This document shows, piece by piece, positions 20,480 to 33,189 of a stretch of 64,000 bases of DNA (its first letter is position 1; every line of letters begins with the position of its first letter). Under the pieces are notes generated by a model. The model was not told the origin of the DNA. It ran no database searches and was given only the letters and a program-made list of their open reading frames with translations. The stretch is from Acanthosepion esculentum (taxonomy: Eukaryota; Mollusca; Cephalopoda; Sepiida; Sepiidae): contig OZ038482.1 of NCBI GenBank assembly GCA_964036315.1, positions 10,538,698 through 10,602,697 on the forward strand, given 5' to 3'. The translations under genes and the position numbers were made by a program.

Positions 20480-21690
20480 ACATATAAAACTGTCAGTTGC
20501 AGGATAAGTGAAGATGAAGTTAATTTTTTATATTGTGTGTAAATATATATACACCCCCACCATCTTCCTTTCCTTTCTTTTTTTTTTTTTTTTCCGTTTT
20601 TTTTTCTCTCTTTTTTGTGACTTAAGTTTCTTGACGTTTTCACTTGCACTCTGTGTGTCTGATAAAACATCACTAATAAACATACAGAATTATTCAGAAG
20701 TAAATGATTTTTATTAAGAATTAATTTGTCTTTATTACTGAAGTGTTTCTGCTCAACAAAAGCTGAAATGAAATCTTAATCATCCAATGAGAAGATAGGA
20801 AAATTCAGCTTTTACAGATGAGTGCTAAATATTGGCAGGTGTAGATCTGGATTAAATCAACCATGTTGTATGTGTTGGTTTTGTTCTGCTTGAGTTCTTT
20901 AAATACCACTTGGCAAAAGGAATGACATCTTTTTGATTAAATGTTGAAAGGATGGGAAATCTGAAGGGAATTGTCTGGAAGAACGGAATAAGATGAATAT
21001 TGTAGTGCCACATGAAATCTCTTGCGGGAATTTGGAAGTTATCGACTCTTTTTGAACTCGTAAACCCACTATGTTGATACTCGGCCTAGCTGTAGCCTGG
21101 GGTATTCACACATTTCTTCATACTGTAAAATCGAGCTTAAGCAAGGCAATAATACATTATTATGAACATTAGCTCATTCTCTGTGCTGTCTTTTCAGATT
21201 ATGTGCGATCATGGGTCTCCACAGCTTCCTGCCTTTTGTTCTCTGTAAGACTTTCTCCTCCTTTATCCTTCTGTTGCTTTGTCAATACTTGTTCCTCTAT
21301 CTATATCAAACACTTATCTAGTAGGTTGCTTGCTTTCAGTGTGTCTTGTGAGTGTTAAATTATCCAAGTGTTCTTTCCTCATTGAGTGTCTTAAGAATTT
21401 CATCTCTTATTATAGTCAAGTTTCTTTGTAGTTCCTGTTGTCTGATAGCAGAATTAAATGATAAAAATAGAAATTATGACCTGGAATTGGAATGAAAGCA
21501 GTGATGGCACCAACATGGAATCCATCATAAAGATTCAGTATCTGAAATTGATAAATATTAAACAAATACCTTGCAGTATGGATTAATTACAAAAAAATTA
21601 GTATAGGGGATAAAGAAATCTAACATGGAATAGGCTGTACTAGAGGTAGTTCTGCCCCAAAACAGTAAATGGCTACAAAACCAAAAGATT
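20480..21690. other. No gene recognised
   Basis: Contains a T tract (20575-20594) and a family J copy at 21185-21400. That copy has an acceptor-like TGTCTTTTCAG and donor-like CTGTAAGA around a 45-nt frame, but its homology to 7770-8000 marks it as repeat. Confidence 0.45.
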
Positions 21691-21699
21691 AACCTAAAA

Positions 21700-22180
21700 C
21701 TTGAGTCGTGTTTCTAAATAGCCTCATTAGATTGAGACGTTCATATAGATGTTATGTGCCGAAATCTCAGATCAGTGTTAAAAAATTGGCTTCAAGGAAA
21801 TGAGGCCTGATGGTCTTAGAGTGAACCATCCTTCTTCGAACCTTGTGGACTGGTGCTACAGAATCACAAAGAACTATACTAAGTAACAGAAACCACATCA
21901 CTTGAGGACTTTCAACAGCAGCAACAACTAAAATGGATAGCACCTGTAACTTGGAGAGGATAAGGACATAATGAAGATGCTGATATTCCATATGACTTCA
22001 AACAAAAGGTTAGGAAGGAAATGTCCATCAGTACTGCAAATAGTAATAACAATTACTGGACTTGAGAAACCTATTTTCCAGAAAAATTGTTTTAAGAGAA
22101 ATTTTATAAATTTCAACAGAAAGTGACACTGGGTGTTCAATGAATGTCAGCTGTTTCCTTATAAGGAAATATTACCATTA
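21700..22180 (+). pseudogene. LINE 3'-end relic, family E copy 2
   Basis: Aligns with 11590-12120 over most of its length. The clearest blocks are TSLEDFQQQQQLKWIAPVTW near 21898-21957 and the TTCAAACAAAAGGTTAGGAA word near 22000 (NKRLGR in another frame). Several frame changes and stops. The two copies share no extra flanking sequence, consistent with 3'-anchored truncated insertions. Confidence 0.55.
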
Positions 22181-22739
22181 GACATACAAGACAGTGAGAT
22201 AAGATATTGCTAGACGAGAATTGTAATGAAGTATTTTAGCTTTTGTTGTTGATATAGGTTAAAGACAGCACCTTGCACCTTTTTAGTTTAGTCTAATGAA
22301 GGTTAATTGGAAGCATCATCAGATTTCATTAAATCCCGGTTCTAAGAATGACAATGTTTCCAAGCTTTCTTGATTTGCTTGAAGAAAAATGAATACAAAG
22401 ATAATTATATTACAATGTTAATCAATTTTTTTTTTTTATAACATCTGGTTGTGTAAGTGGGTGTGTTGATCATTTTGAGCTGAATTTGAATTGATTAGTT
22501 GTGATGACTGTTCAGGCAAAGATCTAAAAAAAAATATCATTCTTGTGAAATAGTTTGTCAACATTTAAAAATTGCAATAGATGGCCAATAAAAACTGGTT
22601 TGTAATTTGTTATATAATTTTGAATTATAACTATTCTTAACTGACACATATTAATAGTGTAAAGAAAGCAATCCCATATTTGAGGAGAGTTGAAGAACTT
22701 ACTGAACAAAATGGAGTGATCAAGGGAGATAATTTTGAC

Positions 22740-22885
22740 AAGATTTATTTACTTGCAGACTATTGTCCTCCATCTTTGTTCACTGGAGGACACAACAGTT
22801 GAGACTTTGTGACAACAACAAAGATGTGACCAATAATCCGCATGTAAATAATAATTCTTCATTCCAGAAATTCAGGTAGAAATTG
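22740..22885. repeat. Short degenerate family A foldback
   Basis: The inverted piece AGACTATTGTCCTCCATCTTTGTTCACTGG is followed by forward pieces ACAACAACAAAGATGTGACC, AATAATCCGCATGTAAATAA and TTCATTCCAGAAATTCAGGTAG. Confidence 0.55.
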
Positions 22886-23285
22886 AAATGATTTATTGAA
22901 TATTGTTTCTATTGTGTTCAAGAACATCATTTGTTTCTATTAATTCTTTGGAATATACCTGAAACCTTTCATGCACAATCATCTGCTTGAAATGTATTTA
23001 GAAATCTTAAAATGGTCCAAACCAACAATTTATTTCTTGATTCAGATATGCCAAGAAAAAAATGCCTGCATATTATTTCCAAAATTGTATTTGTGCTCAT
23101 TCTGGGTTGATATATAAAATTGCAATTTCTGAATTGTATTTTTTAATTGTCTAGTTTTTCTCAGGGTTCATAAAGTTGATTTAATTTTTCAAATCTCATA
23201 TAAGCAGCTTTTGTATTAATTGTTGTTCATATTTGCTGTTTTTAAATTGAGCTTAAGAATTCAAACTCCATATTTTGGAGAAGTG

Positions 23286-23289
<4 letters not shown>

Positions 23290-23321
<32 letters not shown>
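23290..23321. repeat. (TA)n microsatellite
   Basis: About 16 TA units. Confidence 0.97.
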
Positions 23322-23323
<2 letters not shown>

Positions 23324-23449
23324 GAAGTCTTTGTTAAATTGTATTAAATTACATTTAAGAAAAGTGTAATCATTCTTGAATAAATATTATCTGCTTTGCT
23401 ATTTTGACTAGCATCTCATCTTGGTTGATTTTTTTTTTTTTTTTTTTTC

Positions 23450-24080
23450 CATTCATGATTACTCTGTACAAGGCCCAAGAGTCACTCGAGGTAGAGTAAA
23501 AGGCATCATGCCAAAGCAAGGCGATAATGCCACTAAGGTGAAAGAGAAGGAAACAAGTCTAGAAGGAACCAGAAACCTGATCCTAAACAGGAAAAGGGAT
23601 AAACCTCTACTCCTGTTCAAAAGAGCAGGTGATGCATGTGAATCGGACGATAGGTGAACTTATTTATTCCTGTTGAGTAAATAAAAATAAATGAATAAAC
23701 AGTAAATAAACTTTCAGAATTTAGGTGGAGATGTTAGAAGTATAGAACTGAAACAGTCTATTAGACTGAATAAATAGAGAAATTTTGTGAAAAATTAAGT
23801 TGACTATTTCAATTGAAAAGTATATTTTTGGAGAACAGTCACTTTCTCTGGCCAACTATCTTAAAAAAAAAACAAATTCAATAAAAGAACAAGAATTAAG
23901 AAGACCTATTAAAATAGATAATTAAGATAATGATTGACATTGTATTTAAATTTTTTTAAGAGCAATGTTGACCGGAAAGCATGAAAAAGTAAGAGTTCCA
24001 CAAGTGAAAAGTGTGAGAGAAGAAACTGTTAGCATATAACTTATGGTTACATAGCCATTTCAACTGTAAAAGATTGAGAC
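23450..24080 (+). repeat. Dispersed repeat family H, long copy
   Basis: The first part (GCAAGGCGATAATGCCACTA, GGAACCAGAAACCTGATCCT, AACAGGAAAAGGGATAAACC) matches the minus strand at 32385-32550. The second part (23880-24075: GATAATGATTGACATTG, AGAGTTCCACAAGTGAAAAG, TGTGAGAGAAGAAACTGTTA, GCCATTTCAACTGTAA) matches 46775-46935. Together they suggest one element of about 630 bp. A short basic reading frame overlaps the first part but has no known domain. The class is unknown. Confidence 0.65.
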
Positions 24081-24104
24081 CTAGCAGCCAATCTAGTAGT
24101 GATA

Positions 24105-24400
24105 TATTTTAAATAATGCTTTAAGCCACAAGGCCACTGAAAGTTCAATTCCTGAGTCAGGTAGTGTTGAAAAAAAAATCACATACTCTTGTTTCACAAA
24201 GGTGAAGAGGACAGTGTTAACCGGCATGAAATATTTCCTAAGCATTGAATGAGAACAAATTTCTACACCCATGAATTGAATAAACAGTTCTGATCAATAT
24301 TCCAAGGTTACAAAGTATAAAGACTCTTTTGTAAAAAGGCTGTGGTGGTTACAATGGTTGAAACATCAAGTATAAAATCCAAGATCAGTACACTGGTCTG
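24105..24400 (+). repeat. Degenerate family A copy with B-box remnant
   Basis: AAGTTCAATTCCTGAGTCAGGTAGTGTT parallels the head-body junction of family A (GAGTTCAATACCC...CAGGCAGTGG). Further on, TTGAATAAACAGTTCTGATC and GTTACAATGGTTGAAACATC match the body and the GAAAC block. Confidence 0.45.
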
Positions 24401-24469
24401 AATTGCAAGCTATAATAATAATAATAATAATAATTCCTCACCTTGACAATAACAACAGAATTTATAAAT

Positions 24470-24472
24470 GAT

Positions 24473-24535
<63 letters not shown>

Positions 24536-24583
24536 CTCTCTGTCTCTATATATATCTCTCTATCTATCTATCTATATATATAT

Positions 24584-24628
<45 letters not shown>
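24470..24628. repeat. Compound (CT)n/(TA)n/(TATC)n microsatellite
   Basis: About 160 bp of alternating CT, TA and TATC arrays, preceded by (AAT)n at 24412-24433. Confidence 0.96.
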
Positions 24629-24631
<3 letters not shown>

Positions 24632-24639
24632 TATTATTT

Positions 24640-27600
24640 TGTTTAGTTTATTTTTTTTATTAAGCATTTTGCAAAAATTTAATGCTTTGTTTCTCAAATT
24701 ACTCTGTTATTTAAAGCTTTCAGTTTTATTTATTTATTTTTTTAATTTTTTTTTAATTTTTAATTTTTTTTACCATTTCTGGAGATATCATACCCTTTAT
24801 TGGTTGGAGAAGCTCTTTGATCTTGTTTGATTCACCATTTTATTTGTTTTTACTAAAAAAAAAAAAAAAAACTGGAAAAGGATCATCCCTAATAAAATAG
24901 ATTCTGTTTCTTTTTGCACTCTCGCCACAACTTGTTTCAATTGCAGTTCATCTAGACAAGAACACTACACTCTTCCCCTTCAACATCCTATTTTTGTTTC
25001 TTCATTTTCTAGGCATAAACTCAATAACAAAACTTCACTGTAGGTCAGCCTTGCCTCTTATCAACTTCATTGACTTTTTTTCTGGGCACATTTCAACTCC
25101 AGTTGCTTTTGCTCCTGGGGAAGCTCTTTGTTAGCTTAAAGGTTGCTTACCAGTTGTGTTTTTGAGTCAGATGAACAAGCATCCATGACTATTGATGTTA
25201 AATACTATCCGAATTTACAGTCACTATTTTTGGAAAGTTGTCAGATTGATATTATGAAATGAATTATGATGAAAATGTTTCAGATCTTTTTTTGGATTGA
25301 TAAATTTCATTTTCACTGTGGGTTGCCATAGAAAATTAAGTTTTTAGCATTGATATGAGCTTAATGTGTTTTGGAGAATTTATTTACAGTGAAGAAAAAG
25401 AAACTCCATTCGCTACACTACAGTTACTTAAACTATTTTTAATTTGTCATTAAAAAAATTACTAGTGTTGGCATAGTTTTACTTGGACAGATAAAAACAA
25501 ATCGAGATGTTTTTGGCGTGAATAGTCTTGCTTCTAGTTCATGAAATCACTTTAAACAATCTTTTGACATGGTTGTTTGGTCTTTATAAACCTTGGCTTC
25601 TAATATAAGGATCAATGATTAAACTTGTTTGCTGCTAATAACTTTAATGCTTACTGCCATAAAAATTGTAGGCCACAGCTCTTTTTGTTAAAGAAAATGT
25701 CCGGCTACCGTTTGTTAATTTTTGACTCTCATTTCTGTTGTTCTAATTTCAGTTGCTTTCAATCACAAACACTTCTGTGTAGGCTAGATAGGGCAACATG
25801 ATAATCAAAGTGCATGTAATTCCAGACCCTCTTGTACTGGCTTGGACTAAGATCCAAAACAACCGGAACCGAGTGGCAGTGGTTTGGAATCCTGACATTA
25901 ACAGATTGTTTTTATCTAAGTTTTGATATAAGATTGACAAATTCATGAAAATGGGCAGTATGGTTGCAGCAAGATAAGTCGACAGCTCTGATGTTTGTCC
26001 AGACTTTCTTCTCTCAGATTACTTTGTGTTTCAGCAGGAAGATGTCATGCTTATGAAGAGGATAATAGATAGCTGACTAATATCTCTCCTCCTCCTCCTT
26101 GCTACTACTTCTTCTCTCCCACACATCACTCGTTCTCCTGCAGCCACCTCACTAAAATAATGCACAAAAAAAAGAATTGTTGTAGATTTAGTCTGTTGAT
26201 GCAGCATTGGAGTCCCCACTGAGGAATTGCCAATAGATCACCAGAATCAAGACATTGTAGATTATCATTCTATAATGTTGATCCAAAAGAATAAAACATT
26301 CACTAGCCATTTTTTTTTTTTTTCTGAGTGGAGTGAAGAATAAAGCCATGGTTAGATTTGATCCCAGCTCAAAAAAATCAAGCAGCTGTTAATCTGTGAG
26401 GAGAAAAATCTGGAGTTCAAGCCTTACTGAGCTTATTCTTTATGGCTGTTTTTTTATTTTATTTTATTTATTTATTTATTTTTAATGGTCCCAAAATAGT
26501 CGAGAAAGCAATTAAGATGAAAAACACTAATTGATAATATTTAATTTAAAAGTATTTAAGATATTACCTATTATCATAAAATCTTCCCTTTACCTCAAAT
26601 CTCTATAGTACTGAAACAGTTAATCAGTGTTCTCTAGATTTGTATATGGATTTGCTTTAGTATTATTTTTACATTTGATTCTAAAAATCAAAAGTGCATT
26701 TTATTGGACTATATAGTAGTAGTAATATTTTGCCTTGATTAGGCATCAGCTAAATACTTTTCAGCATCATTTTAAACATTGGTTCTTATTGAATCAAAAA
26801 AAACCCTTTGATTCTAATATGAAATTAAGAAGGAAAATAATTATGTGTGGAATGATTTACTCTATAATTTGAGGAATTCATAACCTTTTATTTGAAAGAA
26901 TATTGAAGAAATTAGAATTTAATGCAAAACTCTTGCTCTGCAGACAATAATTATCATTATACACACAAATGGTTCTGTGGATGATTCTTATAATACCACC
27001 ACCAACATCTTTTGCAAATATTAACATTGGAAAAAATTATTTGGAGATTTTTGTCTTTAAACCTCTGGTTTTCTCAATGCAATAAAAACATAATTAAGAG
27101 ACAAGAAGAAAAAAATCACCTACTGTAGTTGGCAATATGAAAAGAAAATAATGAAAAGAGAAAAAAAAAATTATAGATTGAGCTAACCAGTTGTCACTCC
27201 ACACTAATCAGAATTCAGTCAAGGAAATTAAAATATTGTGCATACAGACTAAAAAGAGGAAGCATAAAGAAATAAAATACATATGCATCGATAATATATC
27301 GATATGGGTATTTCTATGAACAGATAACATTGAGACCTAACAACCAATCCTTTTGTTTGCATAAAGTTATTTGTCTTGAGTTAATACAAATTCTTTCATA
27401 GATTTTTCAAGTGACAGAATGTAATCCACTCAAAAAAAGGAAATTCCTAATTTCTAATTTAACATTTTAATGTTATGAAATTACAGACCTGGATGTAAAC
27501 AAAATATTTATGCAAAATTTCTAGTCGACCTTTTCTGGTATATGTTGGGAAGTTTGTTTTTTTTTGTTTTGTTTTTTTTTTTTCTAGAAGTTGAGTGGTC

Positions 27601-28590
27601 CTACCTATATAGTCAGCATCACACCGACAGTTGGTAAATTATAGAGTTTGTTAGAAAGATAGGGAGGCAATTTTCATGAATTGATTTTGACATTGCCCAA
27701 GAGAACTTAATAATTGGTAAGCTCATTTGTTAATTTTATTTTATTTTTTCTTCAGTTTTTCTTTTTTCTTCATATGGCTGCTACTGTAGACATTTTCCTC
27801 TTGTCCTTTTTAATTGTTTTGTGTTCATTTTGTCGCTCTGATAATATCAGCAGTTTTTATTTTCAAAATGAAGTTGTAATCTTCAGCCTACATGTATTGC
27901 TTGTTTATTTAGTGATGGCCCTCTGCAGTAGTGCATCCTTCCTTGTGAGTAATCAATGATTTTTGCCAATAATCACTGTTCTTGCTCACCTTACCAGAAA
28001 TCCTCTTCCCATTCAATGAACAGTACCGGGCTTTTAGTCCCTTGGGACAGCAACTATTGGTTGATTTAGAGTTTGCATACATTGTGATGTCTTACGTTTT
28101 TTGGTTTCCAAAAGTTGCGTGCTTGGTTTATTATATATGACTATTTCTCTAGTTGAGTGAGTTCATAAATTTCCGCTCCTATGAAAACTTTGTCTGACAC
28201 AAGGACAAAGGAGTAAAATGATTATCTGGTTAATCTTCTAAATAGGCAAAATATACCTACTTTATTTAATTTTTATTTTGAGCATTAAAAGCCGAGCTAA
28301 CTCGCTAACTCAGACACCAAGCAAACTTCATATCTAAATACCAATAAGCGACATTGGTGATAAGGCTAAATATAGTATTAGAAAGATTCCATTGTACCAG
28401 TCTTCTAAGTGGGGATGATTTGCTTTGAAAATTGATATTTTAAATTCTATCTGGGCTTAATCACTGACCATTAGTGTTGGGAAATATGCAAGTGTCTGTC
28501 ACCTGCTTAGATTGGCTCTAGGTGAGTAAGCTACAGAAATTTGTCTGATCTCAGCATTTTATACAATTGGTTAGAATTGTGAATTTCAAT
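24640..28590. other. About 4 kb without a recognised gene
   Basis: AT-rich sequence. Possible weak SINE head near 26330-26440 (GGAGTTCAAGCCTTACTGAG resembles a B box). A 43-codon plus-strand frame at 25797-25925 lacks splice support. The rest shows nothing I can assign. Confidence 0.45.
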
Positions 28591-28598
28591 TGTGTTGC

Positions 28599-28848
28599 CG
28601 AGTAGGACTGTATACTTCCTGCTCTACCCTACTACAGTAATAATGGACTGCACCTACTTATAAATATGGGTGAATAATATTAGAGTAGGATTTAAGTAGT
28701 ATTCGATTTATTCAAGTTTTTCCATTCTATGTATGAGTATTTAATAAACATCTTTGTTTCCTCTACCTAGTCTTCTGTTCCTTCGATACTCTCTCTCTAA
28801 AAATGGTCTTCTTAATTCTTGGCTATTTTGAACAAAGACAACATTACA
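28599..28848 (+). mobile_element. Possible LTR (solo or 5') with poly(A) signal
   Basis: A TGTTGCCGAGTAGG start, an AATAAA signal at 28742-28747 and an ACATTACA end are followed by ATAGTGACAAGAATAAGG, which resembles the start of the internal part of some Gypsy (Mag-like) elements. No second LTR, no gag and no clear target duplication were found, so this is tentative. Confidence 0.25.
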
Positions 28849-29144
28849 ATAGTGACAAGAATAAGGTGGACAGCATAACTCCTAGGATAGTTTTTATCTG
28901 ATTCTATGATAATTCCTTTTGGCTTTATCATTAATTTTCCTGAATAAAAGCATTAGATTATTAATCTGTTGGATTTTCTATTTATTTTTTCCTCAGTTGT
29001 TGATTCAAAAGAAGATATTTGTTATCACTTAAAAAATGAAAATTTAAAAACTCATTAATGTAAGAATGCTTCATTAAGCAAATGAATAATAAACATATTA
29101 GATAGCTTGAAAAATAATCTACTAATTGCAAAATTGACATAATT

Positions 29145-29150
<6 letters not shown>

Positions 29151-29181
<31 letters not shown>
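29151..29181. repeat. Poly(T) tract
   Basis: About 31 uninterrupted T residues. It may be the inverted poly(A) tail of a retroposon. Confidence 0.95.
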
Positions 29182-29307
29182 CTCCTTAAATTTCTTTATC
29201 ACTTTCGTTGGCTCTTTAGAATGGGTTTTTATCACCTTTAGACTTATTATTCTGACATTACTATGGCTCCGATCAGCTATATTTATACAGGTCTGACCTT
29301 TAGGTCA

Positions 29308-29620
29308 AGAGGCATGGTGGAGTAATGGATAGCAGCTCTGATTGAGGAATCAGAGAGCCGAGTTCGAATTCCAGTCAAATCCATTGAATTTACTTACATG
29401 CTAATCCCCTTGGGAAAGGTGTGAATCCTCTTCTCCCCCACCCCCCACCAGCTATGGGTAAATAGCAGGACAGACTGCATTCTATAGTCTTGGATGGCAA
29501 CTTGTCTACGGCAGAAAGAAATGGCAATCTACTGCGGAAAAAAAATCTACCTCGTCAGTCATGTATCAAGATACTTGATCAGCTGAGTGTGTATCACGCA
29601 TGGCATATAACTGACTGACT
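29308..29620 (+). mobile_element. Full-length tRNA-derived SINE, family S1, with target duplication
   Basis: The head has A box TGGTGGAGTAATGGATAGC and B box GAGTTCGAATTCC around a self-complementary CTCTGATT/AATCAGAG arm. The body includes CCCCTTGGGAAAGGTGTGAA, CCAGCTATGGGTAAATAGCAGG and ATGGCAACTTG. The end carries GTCAGTCATGTATCAAGATA and a (GACT)n tail. The flanks GACCTTTAGGTCA (29295-29307) and GACCCTTAGGTCA (29621-29633) form a 13-bp duplication with one mismatch, defining a 313-bp insertion moved by LINE machinery. Other copies lie at 31140, 35595, 37140 and 47740. Three tRNA-derived SINEs are known from octopus; whether this is one of them needs a comparison. Confidence 0.9.
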
Positions 29621-30019
29621 GACCCTTAGGTCATTGGCTAAATAATGTTTTAATGAGGCCCTGAATCTGTAAATATATTTCTTTCTGGTTGTCTGTAAAT
29701 TCATTTTGTGAAATTCACAGGCTTTTCTGAAAAAAAAAAAAAAGCTTGAATTTCAAAGCTCAGTTTGCCAATGGCATTATTCAACCAAAATAAATTGATA
29801 GCAATATTTTAGAATTTGACAACTGACATTTGATAATAATTCTCATTTTCTTCATATTTATGGCATTTACTCTGTGTGATGGGATTTGTAGTTCAAAACT
29901 AATTTTATCCTTCTCTTATACATAATCTTTGTACAAACACTTCAGATATTTTGAAAATGTATGAAATAAAAAAAAAATAGCTGTAACATATTTGTTCTAT
30001 AGATTTAAAACATGTAAAT

Positions 30020-30335
30020 TCTTCTTGCATACATTATTTGCCTTCAGACTAATTTCCATATTTCTTCAGTTGTCTGTCAATCTGGATAACCTTCTGGGAA
30101 TTTCAAATCTTTTAGTCTACAGAACAAGACTAAAAGATTGTAGACACAGTGAAACAAGAACAGCCTAAGCCTGTTGGTTGAATAAAGGGTCGAGTTAGAT
30201 TCCTTGAAGGTTACTCAGATCAACAAACACGGTGAGAAGTAGTAGGATGAAATGGATGAAACATTGTGATAATGACAAAGATGAGGATATTAGTCCAATG
30301 GAAATGATGATAATTCCTTGAAATTTCTGTTGGTA
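30020..30335. mobile_element. Family A-related foldback copy
   Basis: The inverted arm (to about 30125) and forward arm (GTTGGTTGAATAAAGGGTCG, GGTTACTCAGATCAACAAAC, GATGAAACATTGTGATAATG, GACAAAGATGAGGATATTAG) meet at an inner inverted repeat AATCTTTTAGTCT / AGACTAAAAGATT near 30106-30139. Confidence 0.6.
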
Positions 30336-30928
30336 TTAAAGAATTTCTTATGAAGCATGTTCGCTTGATACAAATAAACATAAAATATTGTTTGAAGATT
30401 TCTTTTTTGACACTTTAAACCCAATCCTGTCTTCTACTGATCAGGTTTTTAATCCATATATTTCCTGGTACCACAATTTGTGATTGATATGAAACTCCTG
30501 TTGATGACTTATTTGAAACTTACATTGCTACAAGATTTTCTTTGAGGAAAATCTATTCCAATGTCTGGAATTATTTCTCTAGAAAATGAATCTTCTGTAA
30601 ATCATCAGTCTTTGATTCTTGTCTGTACAATTTACATTCTACACTTTGAAATGTGACATATTTCAAATGTCCAGATTAATGCAAAAAATAACCTGCAGAC
30701 ATTTTATGTTCGGTACTTTGCTTTGTGTCTGAGCGAAAATTCCCGAGTGTTTGTGAAATGGATGGCTTGCAAAACCTATGAGAAATGGAGAATTCATCCT
30801 TAGAATTTAATGCAAAACTTTTATTCAGCAAATAATGATGCATACACCCTTGTGCAAATTAATTGAAACAACTGCTTTAGTTTCCTTCCTTTCACCATAT
30901 GTTCAGTTTTAGACCCACTGGAATATAC

Positions 30929-30934
30929 ATACAT

Positions 30935-31007
<73 letters not shown>

Positions 31008-31035
31008 TACATACATATATACATACATACACATA

Positions 31036-31101
<66 letters not shown>
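30929..31101. repeat. Compound (CATA)n/(CA)n/(TA)n microsatellite
   Basis: About 170 bp. Tyr/His/Thr/Ile- and Cys/Val-rich frames on the two strands are artefacts. Confidence 0.98.
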
Positions 31102-31103
<2 letters not shown>

Positions 31104-31139
31104 GACCTGGTGGTGGTATTCTTATGGTGATATAATGAT

Positions 31140-31455
31140 ATTTATTATGATATTTTTAGTTATGTACCATGCATCATACACATTTAGGCAATCATGTATC
31201 TTTTGATACATGACTGACAAGGTAGATTTTTTTCCCTCACAGTAGGTTGCCATTTCTTTCTGTGGTAGACCAGTTGCTATCCAAGGATATAGAACCCAGT
31301 CTATCCTGCTATTTACCCATAGCTGGTGGGTGAGAAGAGGATTCATATCCTTTCCCAAGGGTATTAGCATCTAAGTAAATGGAATGGATTTGACTGGAAT
31401 TTGAACTTGGCTCTCTGATTCCTCAGTCCAAGTCGCTATCCGTTACTATTTCCGT
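31140..31455 (-). mobile_element. SINE family S1 copy, inverted
   Basis: The minus strand shows the head (B box GAGTTC region degraded to AAGTTCAAATTCCAG, AATCAGAGAGCC), TCCCCAGCTATG-type core as CCACCAGCTATGGGTAAATAGCAGGA, GGCAAC and the TCAGTCATGTATCAAAAGAT end, in the order of the full copy at 29308-29620. Confidence 0.88.
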
Positions 31456-31704
31456 AAGACACACTCTGATACATCCCTGTATCAGTGTCTTTCATTTTTA
31501 CTTTTGGCAATTAATAAAAAACAAAAAAAATGCTGCTTTTATTTAAGCAATAATTATAGAGATTGATTTGTAAATTACTAACTCTAAGGATAATCTATAA
31601 TCAGACAGTAGCTTTAGTCATTAGAGCGGACTAAACATAACTAGTACATAGATGCAACTTCTGGCCTTTTATCCACTAGGCCACTATTATGATTTCCTGC
31701 TATA

Positions 31705-31805
31705 GTGATGATTAACAAGCTAGCTTTGTTTGTAGCTGATGTGAGTTGAATTCTTGTTTTCTTTGGTGTTTTGGTGTCTGTATACTAAACTAAACAAAGG
31801 TTAGT
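31705..31805 (+). repeat. SINE family S2 copy
   Basis: TGATTAACAAGCTAGCTTTG, GATGTGAGTTGAATTCTTG (B-box-like) and GTCTGTATACTAAACTAAAC follow the S2 order. An A-box-like GTGGCCTAGTGGATAAAAGGC lies inverted just upstream (31650-31690). Confidence 0.5.
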
Positions 31806-32384
31806 AAATATTCATAGCACCAATTTATTTTTTTGGACTTGTCATCAGCGACTTGGAATATTGCATAGAGAAGGAAAAAAATGTTATTCTGACAGAATAT
31901 TTTAGTTTCTGTCTGAATTGTTTTATTATTGTAACTTGTCAAATGAGAAATTACTATTACTTTTAAAATAACTAAATCATTATTTTTATAAAAGTCTGTT
32001 GGTAAGTGACCACATTTTATTTTTTACTTTAAAATAAAGTACATTAATCTTAATAAGAAAATTAATTTTAAATAGTAGATTGAGTTAAGGTTAAATTGGG
32101 ATTGTTTCCTTACTCTACTAATCTGTACAGAATATATGAATTACTTATTTAACTGTCAAATGTGTTTTTGTTTATGAGGAGGACACTGAAAAGTTCTCTG
32201 CTTGATCCATTTTCCCCCAAATCTATTCTAATGGCCAAACATCTGAATTCTTTCATGGTTAGGCTGAGAATTTTTCAGCACTACCGTATATATGGCTCTT
32301 CTTCCAATTTAAAATGACTTTAATATTTTCTTAATCATTTTCAATCAATAGGAGTAGATAGGTTTGCCTATTGCCTGGTTCACA

Positions 32385-32550
32385 CTCCTTCTTGGTTGTT
32401 AGGACAGAAGAGGTTTATCCCTCGTTTTCTGCTCAGGATTGGGTTTATGGTTCCTTCTATAGTCTTCTCATTCTCTTTCATTCTCGGTAACCTCTTGCGT
32501 CTTGGTGGCATTATCACCTTGCTTGAAGTGAATTGATTAAAAAAATTAAA
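32385..32550 (-). repeat. Family H repeat copy, inverted
   Basis: The minus strand reads AAGGTGATAATGCCACCAAG, GGAACCATAAACCCAATCCT and AGCAGAAAACGAGGGATAAA, aligning with 23510-23620. A shorter inverted copy is near 34555-34625. Confidence 0.7.
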
Positions 32551-33189
32551 AAATGATAAAAGGGGACATTTTGAAGTACCAGTCATCGTCTAAAGAAGAA
32601 ATTGAAACATTTCTAAACATTTCTTTTGTTCTTTGTAACAGCCATTGTCATTTTTACCAAATTGCCTCATTTTTGATGATCTTAACCCAGAAATGGTTCA
32701 TCCTTACAAATATGAATTGGTATTTTCTGCTGATGTATAGAATTGGAAACATGTTTTTGAATGTTTTCTTTTTTTTTAATTCAACACTTAATTTTTTCTT
32801 TTTCTTTTTAACAAACTAAATGTTGATTTATGACCTGTAAGCATTTCTGATGAACTTTGAACATTGAAGTCCAATATTAGTTGTTTTATTTGATAATTCA
32901 AGAAATTGATTAAAATCTGATTAAGTCATTTTCCACAGACCAACATGAAATGAATATCTGGGGCGGAGTTGCTCATCTAATTAAATAATTGATACCTTGG
33001 CTGATAAAAATGGGTTGTGGACTGAATGGGATTCTTTGATTATTTCTGATAAATTTGCTTTTTCATTTGTTGGAAAACCTGTAATGGTGTTCAGTTGAAT
33101 TTAAATTTTTAATTCAAGCTTGTTATTGACTCCTTGTCATTGTTCCCACCACAAAACTCCAGACATTTTGTTTCAGCCTATAAGCTCTT

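Noticed and set aside
21190..21240. TCTTTTCAG ... GTAAGA mini-exon
   Set aside because: Lies within a repeat that also occurs at 7770-8000.
25797..25925. 43-codon plus-strand frame with protein-like composition
   Set aside because: Preceded directly by a stop, no convincing acceptor, and no GT donor at its end.
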